DNA of 64,000 bases, taken from Streptomyces sp. DvalAA-43 (GTDB lineage Bacteria > Actinomycetota > Actinomycetes > Streptomycetales > Streptomycetaceae). The notes beneath the pieces were generated by a model. The model was given only the letters and a program-made list of their open reading frames with translations. It was not told where the DNA came from and did not search any database. Positions 48,716 to 57,728 of this stretch are shown piece by piece (position 1 is the first letter of the stretch; every line of letters starts with the position of its first letter). Location of the stretch: contig NZ_FMBW01000095.1 in assembly GCF_900091725.1 (NCBI RefSeq), forward strand, positions 124,001 to 188,000, given 5' to 3'. The translations under genes were made by a program, and so were the position numbers.

Positions 48716-50344
48716 ATGAACGAGAACGTCGACATTCGCGTACCGGTCCTCATCGTGGGCGGCTCCCTGGTGGGCCTGTCCGCCTCACTTTTCCTCGGCC
48801 GGCTCGGGATCGAACACCTGCTGGTCGAGAAACACCGGTCCACCTCGACACACCCGCGTGGCCGCGGCAACAACGTCCGCACGATGGAGGTGTTCCGCAC
48901 GGCGGGTGCCGAGGCGGGCATCCGGCAGGCGGCCTCCGTCCTCGCCGACAACCACGGGATCCTGCAAGCCGGTTCGCTCACCGGGGACGACCAGGAGTGG
49001 CTGTTCAAGGAGATCGACCCGGGGGGCGGCATCGCCCGGTTCAGCCCGACCGGCTGGTGCCTGTGCAGCCAGAACGACCTGGAGCCGGTGCTGGTGAAGC
49101 TGGCCCGGGAGCAGGGCGGTGACCTGCGGTTCTCCACCGAGATGCAGAGCTTCGACCAGGATCCCTCAGGGGTGGACGCGGCACTGAAGAACCGGGAGAC
49201 CGGCGAGCACATCAGTGTGCGCGCGGACTACCTCATCGCGGCCGACGGGCCGCGCAGCCCCATCCGCGAGCAGCTGCGCATCGGCCGTACGGGGCCCGGC
49301 GACCTCTTCCACAACGTCAGCATCACCTTCCGCTCCCGTCAGCTGGCCGATGTGCTCGGCGACCGGCGGTTCATCGTCTGCTATCTGACCAACCCCGCGG
49401 CGGACGGTGCCCTGTTGCCAGTCGACAACAAGAAGGAGTGGGTGTTCCACGCCCCGTGGCAGCCCCAACTCGGTGAAACCCTGGAGGACTTCACGGACGA
49501 GCGGTGTGCCGAGCACATCCGTACGGCGGTCGGGGCGCCGGACATCGACATCGAGATCACCGGCAAGGCGCCGTGGCACGCCGCGGAGCGGGTCGCCGAG
49601 CGGTACTCCTCCGGCCGGGTCTTCCTCGCCGGTGACTCGGCCCACGAGATGTCCCCCACCGGGGCGTTCGGCTCCAACACCGGTATCCAGGACGCGCACA
49701 ACCTGGCCTGGAAGCTCGCCACCGTACTGAAGGGCGAAGCGGGCCCCGGCCTGCTGGACACCTACGAGGCGGAGCGGCTGCCGGTGGCCCGCGCGACGAG
49801 CGCACGGGCCTCGGCGCGCTCCAGCGAGCACAGCCACCCGGGGTACTCCGCGGCGCCGGGCGTGGGCGGCGGGAAGCAGGGCGGCATGCTCAGTGTGGCG
49901 CTGTGTTACCGCTATGCCCGCGGCGCCGTGCTGGGCGCCGACCCCGAGCAGCCGGTGGTGCCGCAGGGTGTGCAGTTGAACGGTGAACCGGGCAGCCGGG
50001 CACCGCATCTGTGGGTCCATCAGGGCGGTGATCGCAAGTCCACACTGGATCTGTACGAGCAGACGCTCGTGCTGCTCACTGACGGTGAGGACGTGGCGTG
50101 GCGCCGGGCGGCGGCGCGGGTCTCCGCCCGGCTCTCGGTCCGGCTCCAGACGTACGGCATCGGCCCGGGTGCCGATCTGGAGCCGGAGAACGGTGTGGAC
50201 TGGGCCGAGCTGCACGGCACGACGTCCGCGGGCGCCGTGCTGGTGCGTCCCGACGGTTTCGTGGCCTGGCGTTCGGAGGGCCCCGCGGCGGATGCCGAGA
50301 GCACCCTCCACGAGGTTCTGGCCTCGCTGCTGCACCGTTCCTGA
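48716..50344 (+). CDS. whiE ORFVIII: FAD-dependent aromatic polyketide hydroxylase (whiE ORFVIII type)
   Basis: A 542-aa class A flavoprotein monooxygenase, transcribed divergently from ORFI, as in S. coelicolor whiE. FAD motifs: VLIVGGSLVGLSASLFLGRL (GxGxxG-like), LIAADGPRSPIREQL (DG motif) and VFLAGDSAHEMSPTGAFGSN (GD motif). The C-terminal thioredoxin-like domain (about 430-540) is typical of PgaE/RdmE hydroxylases. It probably hydroxylates the finished aromatic pigment, altering spore colour. ATG 48716 has GGAG six bases upstream; the 75 nt of open frame before it carry no ribosome site. Confidence 0.94.
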   Translation: MNENVDIRVPVLIVGGSLVGLSASLFLGRLGIEHLLVEKHRSTSTHPRGRGNNVRTMEVFRTAGAEAGIRQAASVLADNHGILQAGSLTGDDQEWLFKEIDPGGGIARFSPTGWCLCSQNDLEPVLVKLAREQGGDLRFSTEMQSFDQDPSGVDAALKNRETGEHISVRADYLIAADGPRSPIREQLRIGRTGPGDLFHNVSITFRSRQLADVLGDRRFIVCYLTNPAADGALLPVDNKKEWVFHAPWQPQLGETLEDFTDERCAEHIRTAVGAPDIDIEITGKAPWHAAERVAERYSSGRVFLAGDSAHEMSPTGAFGSNTGIQDAHNLAWKLATVLKGEAGPGLLDTYEAERLPVARATSARASARSSEHSHPGYSAAPGVGGGKQGGMLSVALCYRYARGAVLGADPEQPVVPQGVQLNGEPGSRAPHLWVHQGGDRKSTLDLYEQTLVLLTDGEDVAWRRAAARVSARLSVRLQTYGIGPGADLEPENGVDWAELHGTTSAGAVLVRPDGFVAWRSEGPAADAESTLHEVLASLLHRS

Positions 50345-50370
50345 CCTCGTCGCCGGCGCCCCGGGTGCCC

Positions 50371-51894
50371 TCAGGTCAGGCCGAACGTCCTGAGCTCCGC
50401 GAGGAATTCGTCGGGCCGCTCGGTGTGGACGAGGTGTCCGGCGTCGATGGTGACGAACCGGCCGTCGGGTATCCGCCCCGCCAGCCAGGCCAGGCTCTCC
50501 TGGGCGATCTGGCTGGTGGGGCCGCCGCCGATGACGAGGGTCGGGGCGGTGATCGCGCCGAGGAGTTCCCGCCAGCCGGGGTCCGGTTCGTTGAGCTGGG
50601 CATCGGTCGACGGCACCACCGGCCAGTCGAATTCCAGTTCTTCGCCGGGCCGTGGGGCGAGGCCGCGCGGCGGATCGAGCGGGAACGGCGGCGGCACCTC
50701 CTCCAGGACGAGTCGCCCGATCAGCCCCGGTTCCCGTTCGGCGAGCAGATAGGCGGCAGCGGCGCCCATGGAGTGCCCGATCACGGTGGCTCCCCACAGG
50801 TTGCGGGCCTCCAGGAAGGCGTGCAGGTCGTCCCGGAACAGTTCGAGGGAGTAGCGTCCGGGCCAGTCGCTGAGTCCGTGGCCGCGGAAGTCGAAGGCGT
50901 ACACCCGGTGTTCGGCGGCGAGGAGCTCGGCGATCCGGGTCCAGGTCCGGCTGTCGCCGCAGCGGCCGTGGGCGAGCACGACGGGCGGTGCCGACGGATC
51001 CCCCCACACCCGGTAGGCGAGCCGGGTGCCCCCGGCCTGCACACTGCGCACCTCCGGGTCGAGAAAAGCAGCCACCGTACGGACGAAGGCGCCCGGGTCA
51101 TCCAGCCAGGGGAAGTGCGCGGCGCCGCGCTGCACCACGAATTCGGCGTCGGGGAAGACCGCGACCAGTTCGGCGGCGCGGTCCGGGGTCGGTCCCGCGT
51201 CGTACTCCCCCGCGAGGACGAGAACCGGTGCGGTGACCGCCGCCAGTGCGGCGTTCGTGGCGGCCGGGTCGAAGACGCCGTCCTGGTAATAGACCTTTCC
51301 CGCCTCGGAGTTGGTCTGTCCGGGGCCGGCCTCGGCGTGGGTCCGGGCGGCGTCGTCCCAACGCCCGTAGGCGAACGGTGCGACGGCGGCGCGACCCCGG
51401 TCACCGGCGCGCCCGGCGAGGAAGTCGTCCAGGGCTGCCCGTGCCCGCGCGTACCAGGGTTCGTCGCGCCGGAGTTCGCTCGCCTCGCGCCAGTCCTGGT
51501 CGGTGACGTCGATGCCCACCGCCCGGGTGCCGGGGGTGACGAGCGTGAGCGTACGCAGCCGCTCCGGGTACCGGGCGGCGTAGAGCGCGGCCAGATTGGC
51601 GGAGGCGGAGTGGGCGAGCAGGTCGACGCGTTCCTCGCCGAGGTGTTCGCGCAGCGCCTCGACATCGTCGACCAGCCGGTCGCAGCGGTACGTCGAGGGG
51701 TCGTCCGGCACCGCGGAGTCCCCGGTACCGCGCAGGTCCGGCACCACGAGCCGGCGCCGGGCGGAGAGTCCGCCGAGGTCCCCCAGGTACGCACCGGCCC
51801 GCATCGGTCCGCCGGGCAGACAGATCAGCGGTGCGCCCTGCCCGAGAAGGCGGTAGGCGAGTTCGGTCCCGTCGTATGCGTGGAAGATCGGCAT
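50371..51894 (-). CDS. Tandem (two-domain) alpha/beta hydrolase
   Basis: A 507-aa protein with two full alpha/beta-hydrolase units. Unit 1 (about 1-285) resembles prolyl aminopeptidases: LICLPGGPMRAG, VVPDLRGTGDS and nucleophile Ser96 in LLAHSASANLAAL, where the usual Gly-x-Ser-x-Gly is Ala-His-Ser-Ala-Ser. Unit 2 (about 292-507) has VVLAHGRCGDSRTW, VYAFDFRGHGLSDWP and Ser about 375 in VIGHSMGAAAAY, plus a C-terminal TIDAGHLVHTERP with the catalytic His. No signal peptide. The start may be ATG 51894 or 51903. Substrate unknown. It converges with the pigment hydroxylase gene. Confidence 0.85.
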   Translation of the reverse strand: MPIFHAYDGTELAYRLLGQGAPLICLPGGPMRAGAYLGDLGGLSARRRLVVPDLRGTGDSAVPDDPSTYRCDRLVDDVEALREHLGEERVDLLAHSASANLAALYAARYPERLRTLTLVTPGTRAVGIDVTDQDWREASELRRDEPWYARARAALDDFLAGRAGDRGRAAVAPFAYGRWDDAARTHAEAGPGQTNSEAGKVYYQDGVFDPAATNAALAAVTAPVLVLAGEYDAGPTPDRAAELVAVFPDAEFVVQRGAAHFPWLDDPGAFVRTVAAFLDPEVRSVQAGGTRLAYRVWGDPSAPPVVLAHGRCGDSRTWTRIAELLAAEHRVYAFDFRGHGLSDWPGRYSLELFRDDLHAFLEARNLWGATVIGHSMGAAAAYLLAEREPGLIGRLVLEEVPPPFPLDPPRGLAPRPGEELEFDWPVVPSTDAQLNEPDPGWRELLGAITAPTLVIGGGPTSQIAQESLAWLAGRIPDGRFVTIDAGHLVHTERPDEFLAELRTFGLT

Positions 51895-52025
51895 GCACGC
51901 CATCCAAACAGGGCCGGCCGGGTGGTGCGGCCGTGTTCGGTATGAGCGAAGTCGTGATCCCGATCGGCCGCGTCGCCCCTCTTGCCATCCGGCGGAGGAT
52001 GCTGAATTACTGCTACCGAAAGATC

Positions 52026-52041
52026 GACCGAATGATCGGTC
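52026..52041. promoter_or_regulatory. Palindromic operator candidate GACCGA-N4-TCGGTC
   Basis: A perfect 6-bp inverted repeat with a 4-nt spacer, 26 nt before the phenylacetate-CoA ligase start and in the divergent region with the tandem hydrolase gene. Its form (ACCG...CGGT) resembles sites of PaaR, the TetR-type phenylacetyl-CoA-sensing repressor, but it is a single site. Confidence 0.5.
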
Positions 52042-52066
52042 GCCTGCTCGGAAGAGGGAGATCCCG

Positions 52067-53356
52067 ATGACGTCTCTGCTGGACGAGGCGGAACGACTGG
52101 GCCGGGACGAGCTGGAGGCACTCCAGCTGGAGCGGCTGCGGGCCACGCTGCGCCACGCGTACGAGAACGTCGGCCACTACCGGGCCGCGTTCGACCGGGC
52201 CGGACTGCGCCCGGACGACTGCCGTACCCTCGCCGATCTCGCCCGGTTCCCCTTCACGACCAAGGCCGACCTGCGGGACAACTACCCCTTCGGCATGTTC
52301 GCCGTACCCGAGGAGAGCATCCGCAGGATCCACGCCTCCAGCGGGACGACGGGCCGCCCCACCGTCGTCGGCTACACCCGACGGGACCTGGACACCTGGG
52401 CCGATGTGGTCGCCCGCTCCATCCGGGCCGCCGGCGGACGCCCCGGGCACAAGGTCCATGTGGCGTACGGATACGGGCTGTTCACCGGCGGACTGGGCGC
52501 ACACTACGGCGCGGAGCGGCTCGGCTGCACGGTCGTCCCCGCCTCCGGAGGCATGACGGCGCGCCAGGTCCAGCTGATCCAGGACTTCCGCCCCGAGATC
52601 ATCATGGTGACCCCGTCGTACGTGCTGACGCTCCTCGACGAGTTCGAGCGGCAGGGCATCGACCCCCGTTCGACCTCGCTGAAGGTGGGGATCTTCGGTG
52701 CCGAGCCGTGGACGGAGGAGATGCGGCGTGAGATCGAGGAGCGGTTCGCGATCGACGCCGTCGACATCTACGGCCTTTCGGAGGTGATGGGGCCCGGTGT
52801 GGCGCAGGAGTGCGTCGAGACGAAGGACGGGCTGCACATCTGGGAGGACCACTTCTATCCCGAGGTCGTCGATCCGCTCACCGGCGAGGTGCTGCCGGAG
52901 GGCGAGGAGGGCGAGCTGGTCTTCACCTCGCTCACCAAGGAGGCCATGCCGGTGATCCGCTATCGGACGCGGGACCTGACCCGGCTGCTGCCGGGCACGG
53001 CCCGGGTGTTCCGGCGGATGGAGAAGGTGACCGGGCGCAGCGACGACCTGGTGATCCTGCGCGGTGTGAATCTCTTCCCGACCCAGATCGAGGAGATCGT
53101 GCTGCGCACCCCGGGGGTGGCGCCGCACTTCCAGCTGAGGCTGACCCGCGAGGGCCGTCTCGACGCGCTGACCGTGCGGGCGGAGGCGCGGGCGGGGGCC
53201 ACCCCGGAGCAGCGGACCGCGGCCGCGGCGTCGATCACGGCGGCCGTCAAGGACGGGATCGGGGTGTCGGTCGGGGTCGAGATCGTCGATCCGGAGACGC
53301 TGGAGAGGTCGGTCGGCAAGTTCAGGCGGATCGTGGACGAGCGCGGCGGGCGTTAG
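52067..53356 (+). CDS. paaK: Phenylacetate-CoA ligase
   Basis: A 429-aa AMP-forming aryl-CoA ligase that activates phenylacetate (or a related aryl acid). HASSGTTGRPTVVGYT is the P-loop (about 90-105), VDIYGLSEVMGPGVAQEC the adenine/acid motif, and YRTRDLTRLL and SVGKFRRIVDE the hinge and catalytic-Lys motifs; N-terminal helices (RATLRHAYENVGHYRAAFD) are those of PaaK1/PaaK2. Length matches the family (about 430-440). ATG 52067 follows GAGGGAG with 6-bp spacing. No paaABCDE oxygenase genes are present in the window, so downstream enzymes must be elsewhere. Confidence 0.92.
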   Translation: MTSLLDEAERLGRDELEALQLERLRATLRHAYENVGHYRAAFDRAGLRPDDCRTLADLARFPFTTKADLRDNYPFGMFAVPEESIRRIHASSGTTGRPTVVGYTRRDLDTWADVVARSIRAAGGRPGHKVHVAYGYGLFTGGLGAHYGAERLGCTVVPASGGMTARQVQLIQDFRPEIIMVTPSYVLTLLDEFERQGIDPRSTSLKVGIFGAEPWTEEMRREIEERFAIDAVDIYGLSEVMGPGVAQECVETKDGLHIWEDHFYPEVVDPLTGEVLPEGEEGELVFTSLTKEAMPVIRYRTRDLTRLLPGTARVFRRMEKVTGRSDDLVILRGVNLFPTQIEEIVLRTPGVAPHFQLRLTREGRLDALTVRAEARAGATPEQRTAAAASITAAVKDGIGVSVGVEIVDPETLERSVGKFRRIVDERGGR

Positions 53357-53429
53357 GGCATCGCCGGGAAGCCCGCCCGGCCCGTCGCGAGCGGGTGTCG
53401 GGGCCGCTCCGGGAAGTCGGCCCGGTCCG

Positions 53430-54929
53430 TCACGCGAACCGGTCGCGCAGCTCCCGCTTGAGGATCTTCCCGCTGGCGTTGCGCGGCAGTTCGTCCACGA
53501 ACAGGACCTTCTTCGGGGCCTTGAAGTGGGCGAGCCGCTCGCGGGCGTGGTCGATGAGTTCGGCCGCCGTCGCGCCCTCGCGCAGCACGACGACGGCGGT
53601 GACGGCCTCGATCCAGCGCTCGTCGGGCAGTCCGACGACGGCGGCCTCGGCGACGGCGGGGTGGGTGTAGAGGGCGTCCTCGACCTGCCGGGAGGCGACG
53701 AGGACACCGCCGGAGTTGATGACGTCCTTCACCCGGTCGACGACGGTGAGGAAACCCTCGGCGTCGCGCACCGCGAGGTCGCCGGAGTGGAACCAGCCGT
53801 CACGGAAGGCCGCCGCGGTCTCCTCGGGCCGGTCCCAGTACCCCTCGCACAGCTGCGGTGAGCGGTAGACCACTTCACCGGCCGTGCCGTCGGGCACCTC
53901 CTTGCCGTGCTGGTCGACGACCCGGGCCTCGACGAAGAGGACGGGCCTGCCGCAGGAGTCCATCCGGCCCTCGTGCTCGTCCGGTCCGAGGACGGTGGCG
54001 AGCGGGCCGATCTCGCTCTGTCCGAAGCAGTTGTAGAAGGCGAGCGCGGGCAGCCGTTCGCGGAGCCGTTCCAGTACGGGGACGGGCATGATCGATGCGC
54101 CGTAGTACGCCTTTCGCAGCCCGCCGAGTTCGCGGGTGGTGAAGCCGGGGTGCCGGGAGATGCCGATCCAGACGGTCGGCGGGGCGAAGACGCTATCGGC
54201 CTGTCCCGACTCGACGAGGTCGAAGATCCGGTCGGCGTCGGGTGTGTCGAGGATGGTGTTCTGCGCCCCGACCGCGAGGTAGGGCAGCAGGAAGACATGC
54301 ATCTGCGCGGAGTGGTAGAGCGGCAGCGAGTGGACGGGCCGGTCGGTGGCCCGCAGATCGAGTGCCGTGATGGCACTGACGTACTCGTGCACGAGCGCGC
54401 CGTGGGTCATCATCGCGCCCTTGGGCAGCGCGGTGGTGCCCGAGGTGTAGAGCAGCTGGACGAGGGCTCCCGCGCCCGGCTCGCGCTCCGGGGCGAAGGG
54501 GCGCGGGCGGGCGGTGGCCGCCAGGAGGGAGTCCGGTGCGTCGCGCAGCGCGCGTACGGGGAACGTGGCAGGAATCCGGTCGGCGAGGTCCGGGTCGGTG
54601 AGGACGAGGGCGCTGCCGGACTGTTCGAGGATGTAGGTGAGGTCGTCGCCGGTGAGGTTCTGGTTGACCGGCACATGGACCAGGCCGGCGCGGGCACAGC
54701 CGAGGAAGCCGATCAGATACGCGTCGGAGTTGTGCGCGTAGCAGGCGACCCGGTCGCCCGGGTGCAGTCCGTGTTCCTGGGTGAGGACGGCGGCGGCGGT
54801 GCTGACGGCCTCGTCGAGCTCCCCGTAGGTCCATGTCCGGTCCGCGTACCGCAGGGCGGTGCTCCCCGGGGCGCGCCGGGCGCTGCGTGCCAGGACTCCG
54901 TCGACTGTGCTGCTCCGTACACCTGTCAT
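53430..54929 (-). CDS. Acyl-CoA synthetase (FadD/long-chain type)
   Basis: A 499-aa ATP-dependent acyl-CoA ligase: LLYTSGTTALPKGAMMTH P-loop (about 159-176), FYNCFGQSEIGP, WFHSGDLAVRDAEGFL and RNASGKILKRELR with the catalytic Lys. It is compact, in the range of fatty-acid or aromatic-acid ligases. It is the last of a same-strand row: nitronate monooxygenase, acyl-CoA synthetase, Ca2+/H+ antiporter, this gene. ATG 54929 gives MTGVRSSTVDG. Substrate unknown. Confidence 0.9.
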   Translation of the reverse strand: MTGVRSSTVDGVLARSARRAPGSTALRYADRTWTYGELDEAVSTAAAVLTQEHGLHPGDRVACYAHNSDAYLIGFLGCARAGLVHVPVNQNLTGDDLTYILEQSGSALVLTDPDLADRIPATFPVRALRDAPDSLLAATARPRPFAPEREPGAGALVQLLYTSGTTALPKGAMMTHGALVHEYVSAITALDLRATDRPVHSLPLYHSAQMHVFLLPYLAVGAQNTILDTPDADRIFDLVESGQADSVFAPPTVWIGISRHPGFTTRELGGLRKAYYGASIMPVPVLERLRERLPALAFYNCFGQSEIGPLATVLGPDEHEGRMDSCGRPVLFVEARVVDQHGKEVPDGTAGEVVYRSPQLCEGYWDRPEETAAAFRDGWFHSGDLAVRDAEGFLTVVDRVKDVINSGGVLVASRQVEDALYTHPAVAEAAVVGLPDERWIEAVTAVVVLREGATAAELIDHARERLAHFKAPKKVLFVDELPRNASGKILKRELRDRFA

Positions 54930-55010
54930 GGCGTGATCCTGTGCGGCCGGAACCCGCGGGTCAAGGGTCCGGACGCCGGTGGCGGTGTCGGCAGGGGCCG
55001 GGCCGCGGGG

Positions 55011-56117
55011 TCAGGGGCTGATCGCGAGGAAGACGAACGCGGCGAAGATCGAGAGGTGGACGCCGCCCTGGAGCAGGGTGGCGCGCCCGGGTACGACGGT
55101 CAGCGCGCCGACCACCACGGTGAGCGCGAGCAGCACCATATGGGTGGCGCCGAGGCCGAGATGGAGCGGCCCGTCGAGCCAGACCGAGGCGAGGGCGATG
55201 GCCGGAATGGTCAGGCCGATGCTCGCCATCGCGGAGCCGAGGGCGAGGTTGAGACTGGTCTGGACGCGTTCGCGGCGGGCGGCCCGCACCGCCGCCAGGG
55301 TCTCCGGCAGCAGCACCAGCAGCGCGATGACGACCCCGACCACCGCCTGGGGCATCCCGGCCGCCTCCACCCCGGACTCGATGGTCGGCGAGACGGACTT
55401 GGCGTCTCCGACGACCGCGACGAGCGCGACCAGCAGCATCACCAGGCTCAGGGCGGTGGCGCCCCGGCCGGGCAGTGGCGCGTGGTGCTCGTCCGGTTTG
55501 AGCGCACCCTCCGGGGTGAGGGGCAGGAAGTACTCGCGGTGCCGCACCGTCTGCACGGCGACGAACAGCCCGTACAGGAAGAGGGAGGCGACGGCGGCGA
55601 AGGCCAGCTGGGCGGTGGAGAACTCGGGGCCCGGTTTGCCGACGGTGAAGGTCGGCAGGACCAGGCTGAGGGTGGCGAGCGTGGCGACGGTCGCGAGGGC
55701 CGCCCCGGAGCCTTCGGCGTTGAAGACGACGACGCGGGAGCGGACGGCGCCCACGAGCAGGGAGAGTCCGACGATTCCGTTGCAGGTGATCATCACTGCG
55801 GCGAAGACGGTGTCGCGGGCGAGCGCGGACGTCTTGGGGCCGCCGTCCACCATCAGGGTGACGATCAGGGCCACTTCGATCACGGTGACGGCGACGGCCA
55901 GGACGAGCGAGCCGAACGGTTCGCCGACCCGGTGGGCGATGACCTCGGCGTGGTGCACGGCGGCCAGGACGGCGCCCGCGAGACAGAGCGCGACCACGGC
56001 GACGGCGGACGGCGGCAGCTGCCGCCCCCAGCTGAAGACCAGCGCGAGTGCGGCGACGATCGGCACGACCACCGTCCACCGGGTAGCCAGTGTCCGGATC
56101 GTCGCGCGCGCGTTCAT
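55011..56117 (-). CDS. Ca2+/H+ antiporter (ChaA/CaCA family)
   Basis: A 368-aa integral membrane antiporter with about 11 hydrophobic segments in two inverted halves. The two alpha-repeat motifs are clear: GEPFGSLVLAVAVTVIEVAL in the first half and LPETLAAVRAARRERVQTSL followed by NLALGSAMASIGLTIP in the second, with the acidic Glu residues that bind Ca2+ (or Na+/K+). It exports cations using the proton gradient. ATG 56117 (MNARATIRTLA) is chosen. It sits between two acyl-CoA synthetase genes, with no obvious functional link. Confidence 0.92.
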   Translation of the reverse strand: MNARATIRTLATRWTVVVPIVAALALVFSWGRQLPPSAVAVVALCLAGAVLAAVHHAEVIAHRVGEPFGSLVLAVAVTVIEVALIVTLMVDGGPKTSALARDTVFAAVMITCNGIVGLSLLVGAVRSRVVVFNAEGSGAALATVATLATLSLVLPTFTVGKPGPEFSTAQLAFAAVASLFLYGLFVAVQTVRHREYFLPLTPEGALKPDEHHAPLPGRGATALSLVMLLVALVAVVGDAKSVSPTIESGVEAAGMPQAVVGVVIALLVLLPETLAAVRAARRERVQTSLNLALGSAMASIGLTIPAIALASVWLDGPLHLGLGATHMVLLALTVVVGALTVVPGRATLLQGGVHLSIFAAFVFLAISP

Positions 56118-56177
56118 GGGCCACACCCTGCCAGAGCGGGTGCGGGGGCGCTCGTCGGACGGCGGCCGGACGGCGGC

Positions 56178-57728
56178 TCACAGGGCTCGCGCGTGGCCTT
56201 CCCAGTACGGGTCGCGCAGCCGACGTTTGTAGAGCTTGCCGTTGGGGTCGCGGGGCATCACGTCGATGAAGTCGACGGTCCGGGGGCGCTTGTACCCGGC
56301 GAGACGCTGTTCGCAGTGGCGCAGGATCGCGGCGGCGAGCTCCTCCCCCGCCTCCTGTCCCGCGGCCGGTTCGACGACCGCCTTGACCTCCTCGCCCCAG
56401 TCCGGGTGCGGGATGCCGAAGACGGCGACGTCGGCGACCCCGGGGTGGCCGAGGAGGGTGCCCTCGATCTCGGCGGGGTAGATGTTGACGCCACCGGAGA
56501 TGATCATGTCGATCTTGCGGTCGCGGAGGAAGAGGTAGCCGTCCTCGTCGAGGATGCCGAGGTCGCCGACGGTGAAGAAGTCGCCGATGCGGTTCTTCCG
56601 CGTCTTGGTCTCGTCCTTGTGGTAGCTGAATCCGCCGGTGTTCATCTTCATGTAGACGGTGCCGAGCTCGCCGGGCGGCAGCCGGTTGCCGTCGTCGTCG
56701 AAGACCGCGAGTTCGCTGATCGGCCAGGCCCTGCCGACCGTGCCCGGTTTCTTCAGCCAGTCCTCGGCGGTGGCGAAGGCGCCGCCGCCCTCGCTGGCCG
56801 CGTAGTACTCCTCGACGCACCGCCCCCACCAGTCGATCATGGCGCGTTTGACGTGGTCGGGGCAGGGCGCGGCGCCGTGGATGGCGTGCCGCATGGCCGT
56901 GACGTCGTAACGGCTCCTCACCTCGTCGGGGAGGGCGAGGAGGCGGTGGAACTGGGTCGGGACCATGTGTGTGTGGGTGCAGCGGTGGGTGTCGATGAGC
57001 CGCAGCATCTCCTCGGGCGTCCATCGGTCCATCAGCACCAGCGGGTGGCCGATGTGCAGGGACGCGCCCGCGAACTGCAGCACGGCGGTGTGGTAGAGCG
57101 GTGAGCAGACCAGGTGGACGTTGTCGTCGAACGGTTTGATGCCGAAGATGCCGAGGAATCCGCCGAGGTGGCTCTCCTCGGGCAGCCGGCCGGAGAGCGG
57201 GCGGCGGATGCCGCGCGGGCGGCCCGTGGTGCCCGAGGTGTAGTTCATGACCCAGCCCAGGGTGCGGTCGTCCGGGGCCTGTCCGGACTGCCCTTCCGAC
57301 AGTTCGGCGTACGGGCGGAAGCCGTCGACCGTGCCCACGGCGAAGCGGTGGGTGGCCGGCAGTTCCGCCTCGTCGGCGGCCTCGGTCGCGGCCTGGGCGA
57401 ACCGCTCGTGGGCGATGAGCACCTTGGCGCCGGAGTCGGCGACGATCCAGGCGATCTCGGGGCCGACGAAGTGGTGGTTGACGGGTACGAGGTAGAAGCC
57501 TGCCTGGGAGGCGGCGAGGTAGGCGGTGAAGAACTCGACTCCGTTGGGCAGCACGACCGCGAAGGCGTCGCCCCGCCGCAGCCCGGCCGCGCGCAGTCCG
57601 TGGACGAGGCGGTTGGCGGCGGCGTGCAGCCGGCCCGCCGTCCACTTCTCGCCGTCGGGTGCGGTCAGGACCGTGCGGCCGGGGTCGGCGGTGGCCTGGG
57701 CCCAGAAGCCGTTGGGCGGCGGGGTCAT
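56178..57728 (-). CDS. Acyl-CoA synthetase (FadD family), coupled to the flavoenzyme gene
   Basis: A 516-aa acyl-CoA ligase. NYTSGTTGRPRGIRRPLSG is the P-loop (about 163-181), YYAASEGGG the acid motif, FFTVGDLGILDEDGYLFL the hinge region and DPNGKLYKRRLRD carries the catalytic Lys. The RRPLSG extension of the P-loop is typical of actinobacterial steroid/bile-acid-type FadDs, from memory. ATG 57728 overlaps the upstream flavoenzyme stop by ATGA, so the two are co-translated and probably act in one pathway controlled by the operator at 58875. Confidence 0.92.
   Translation of the reverse strand: MTPPPNGFWAQATADPGRTVLTAPDGEKWTAGRLHAAANRLVHGLRAAGLRRGDAFAVVLPNGVEFFTAYLAASQAGFYLVPVNHHFVGPEIAWIVADSGAKVLIAHERFAQAATEAADEAELPATHRFAVGTVDGFRPYAELSEGQSGQAPDDRTLGWVMNYTSGTTGRPRGIRRPLSGRLPEESHLGGFLGIFGIKPFDDNVHLVCSPLYHTAVLQFAGASLHIGHPLVLMDRWTPEEMLRLIDTHRCTHTHMVPTQFHRLLALPDEVRSRYDVTAMRHAIHGAAPCPDHVKRAMIDWWGRCVEEYYAASEGGGAFATAEDWLKKPGTVGRAWPISELAVFDDDGNRLPPGELGTVYMKMNTGGFSYHKDETKTRKNRIGDFFTVGDLGILDEDGYLFLRDRKIDMIISGGVNIYPAEIEGTLLGHPGVADVAVFGIPHPDWGEEVKAVVEPAAGQEAGEELAAAILRHCEQRLAGYKRPRTVDFIDVMPRDPNGKLYKRRLRDPYWEGHARAL

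Noticed and set aside
53907..57104. Plus-strand frame of 1065 codons opposite two acyl-CoA synthetases and the antiporter
   Set aside because: Asp/Gly/Val-rich shadow; includes the transmembrane gene read in antisense.
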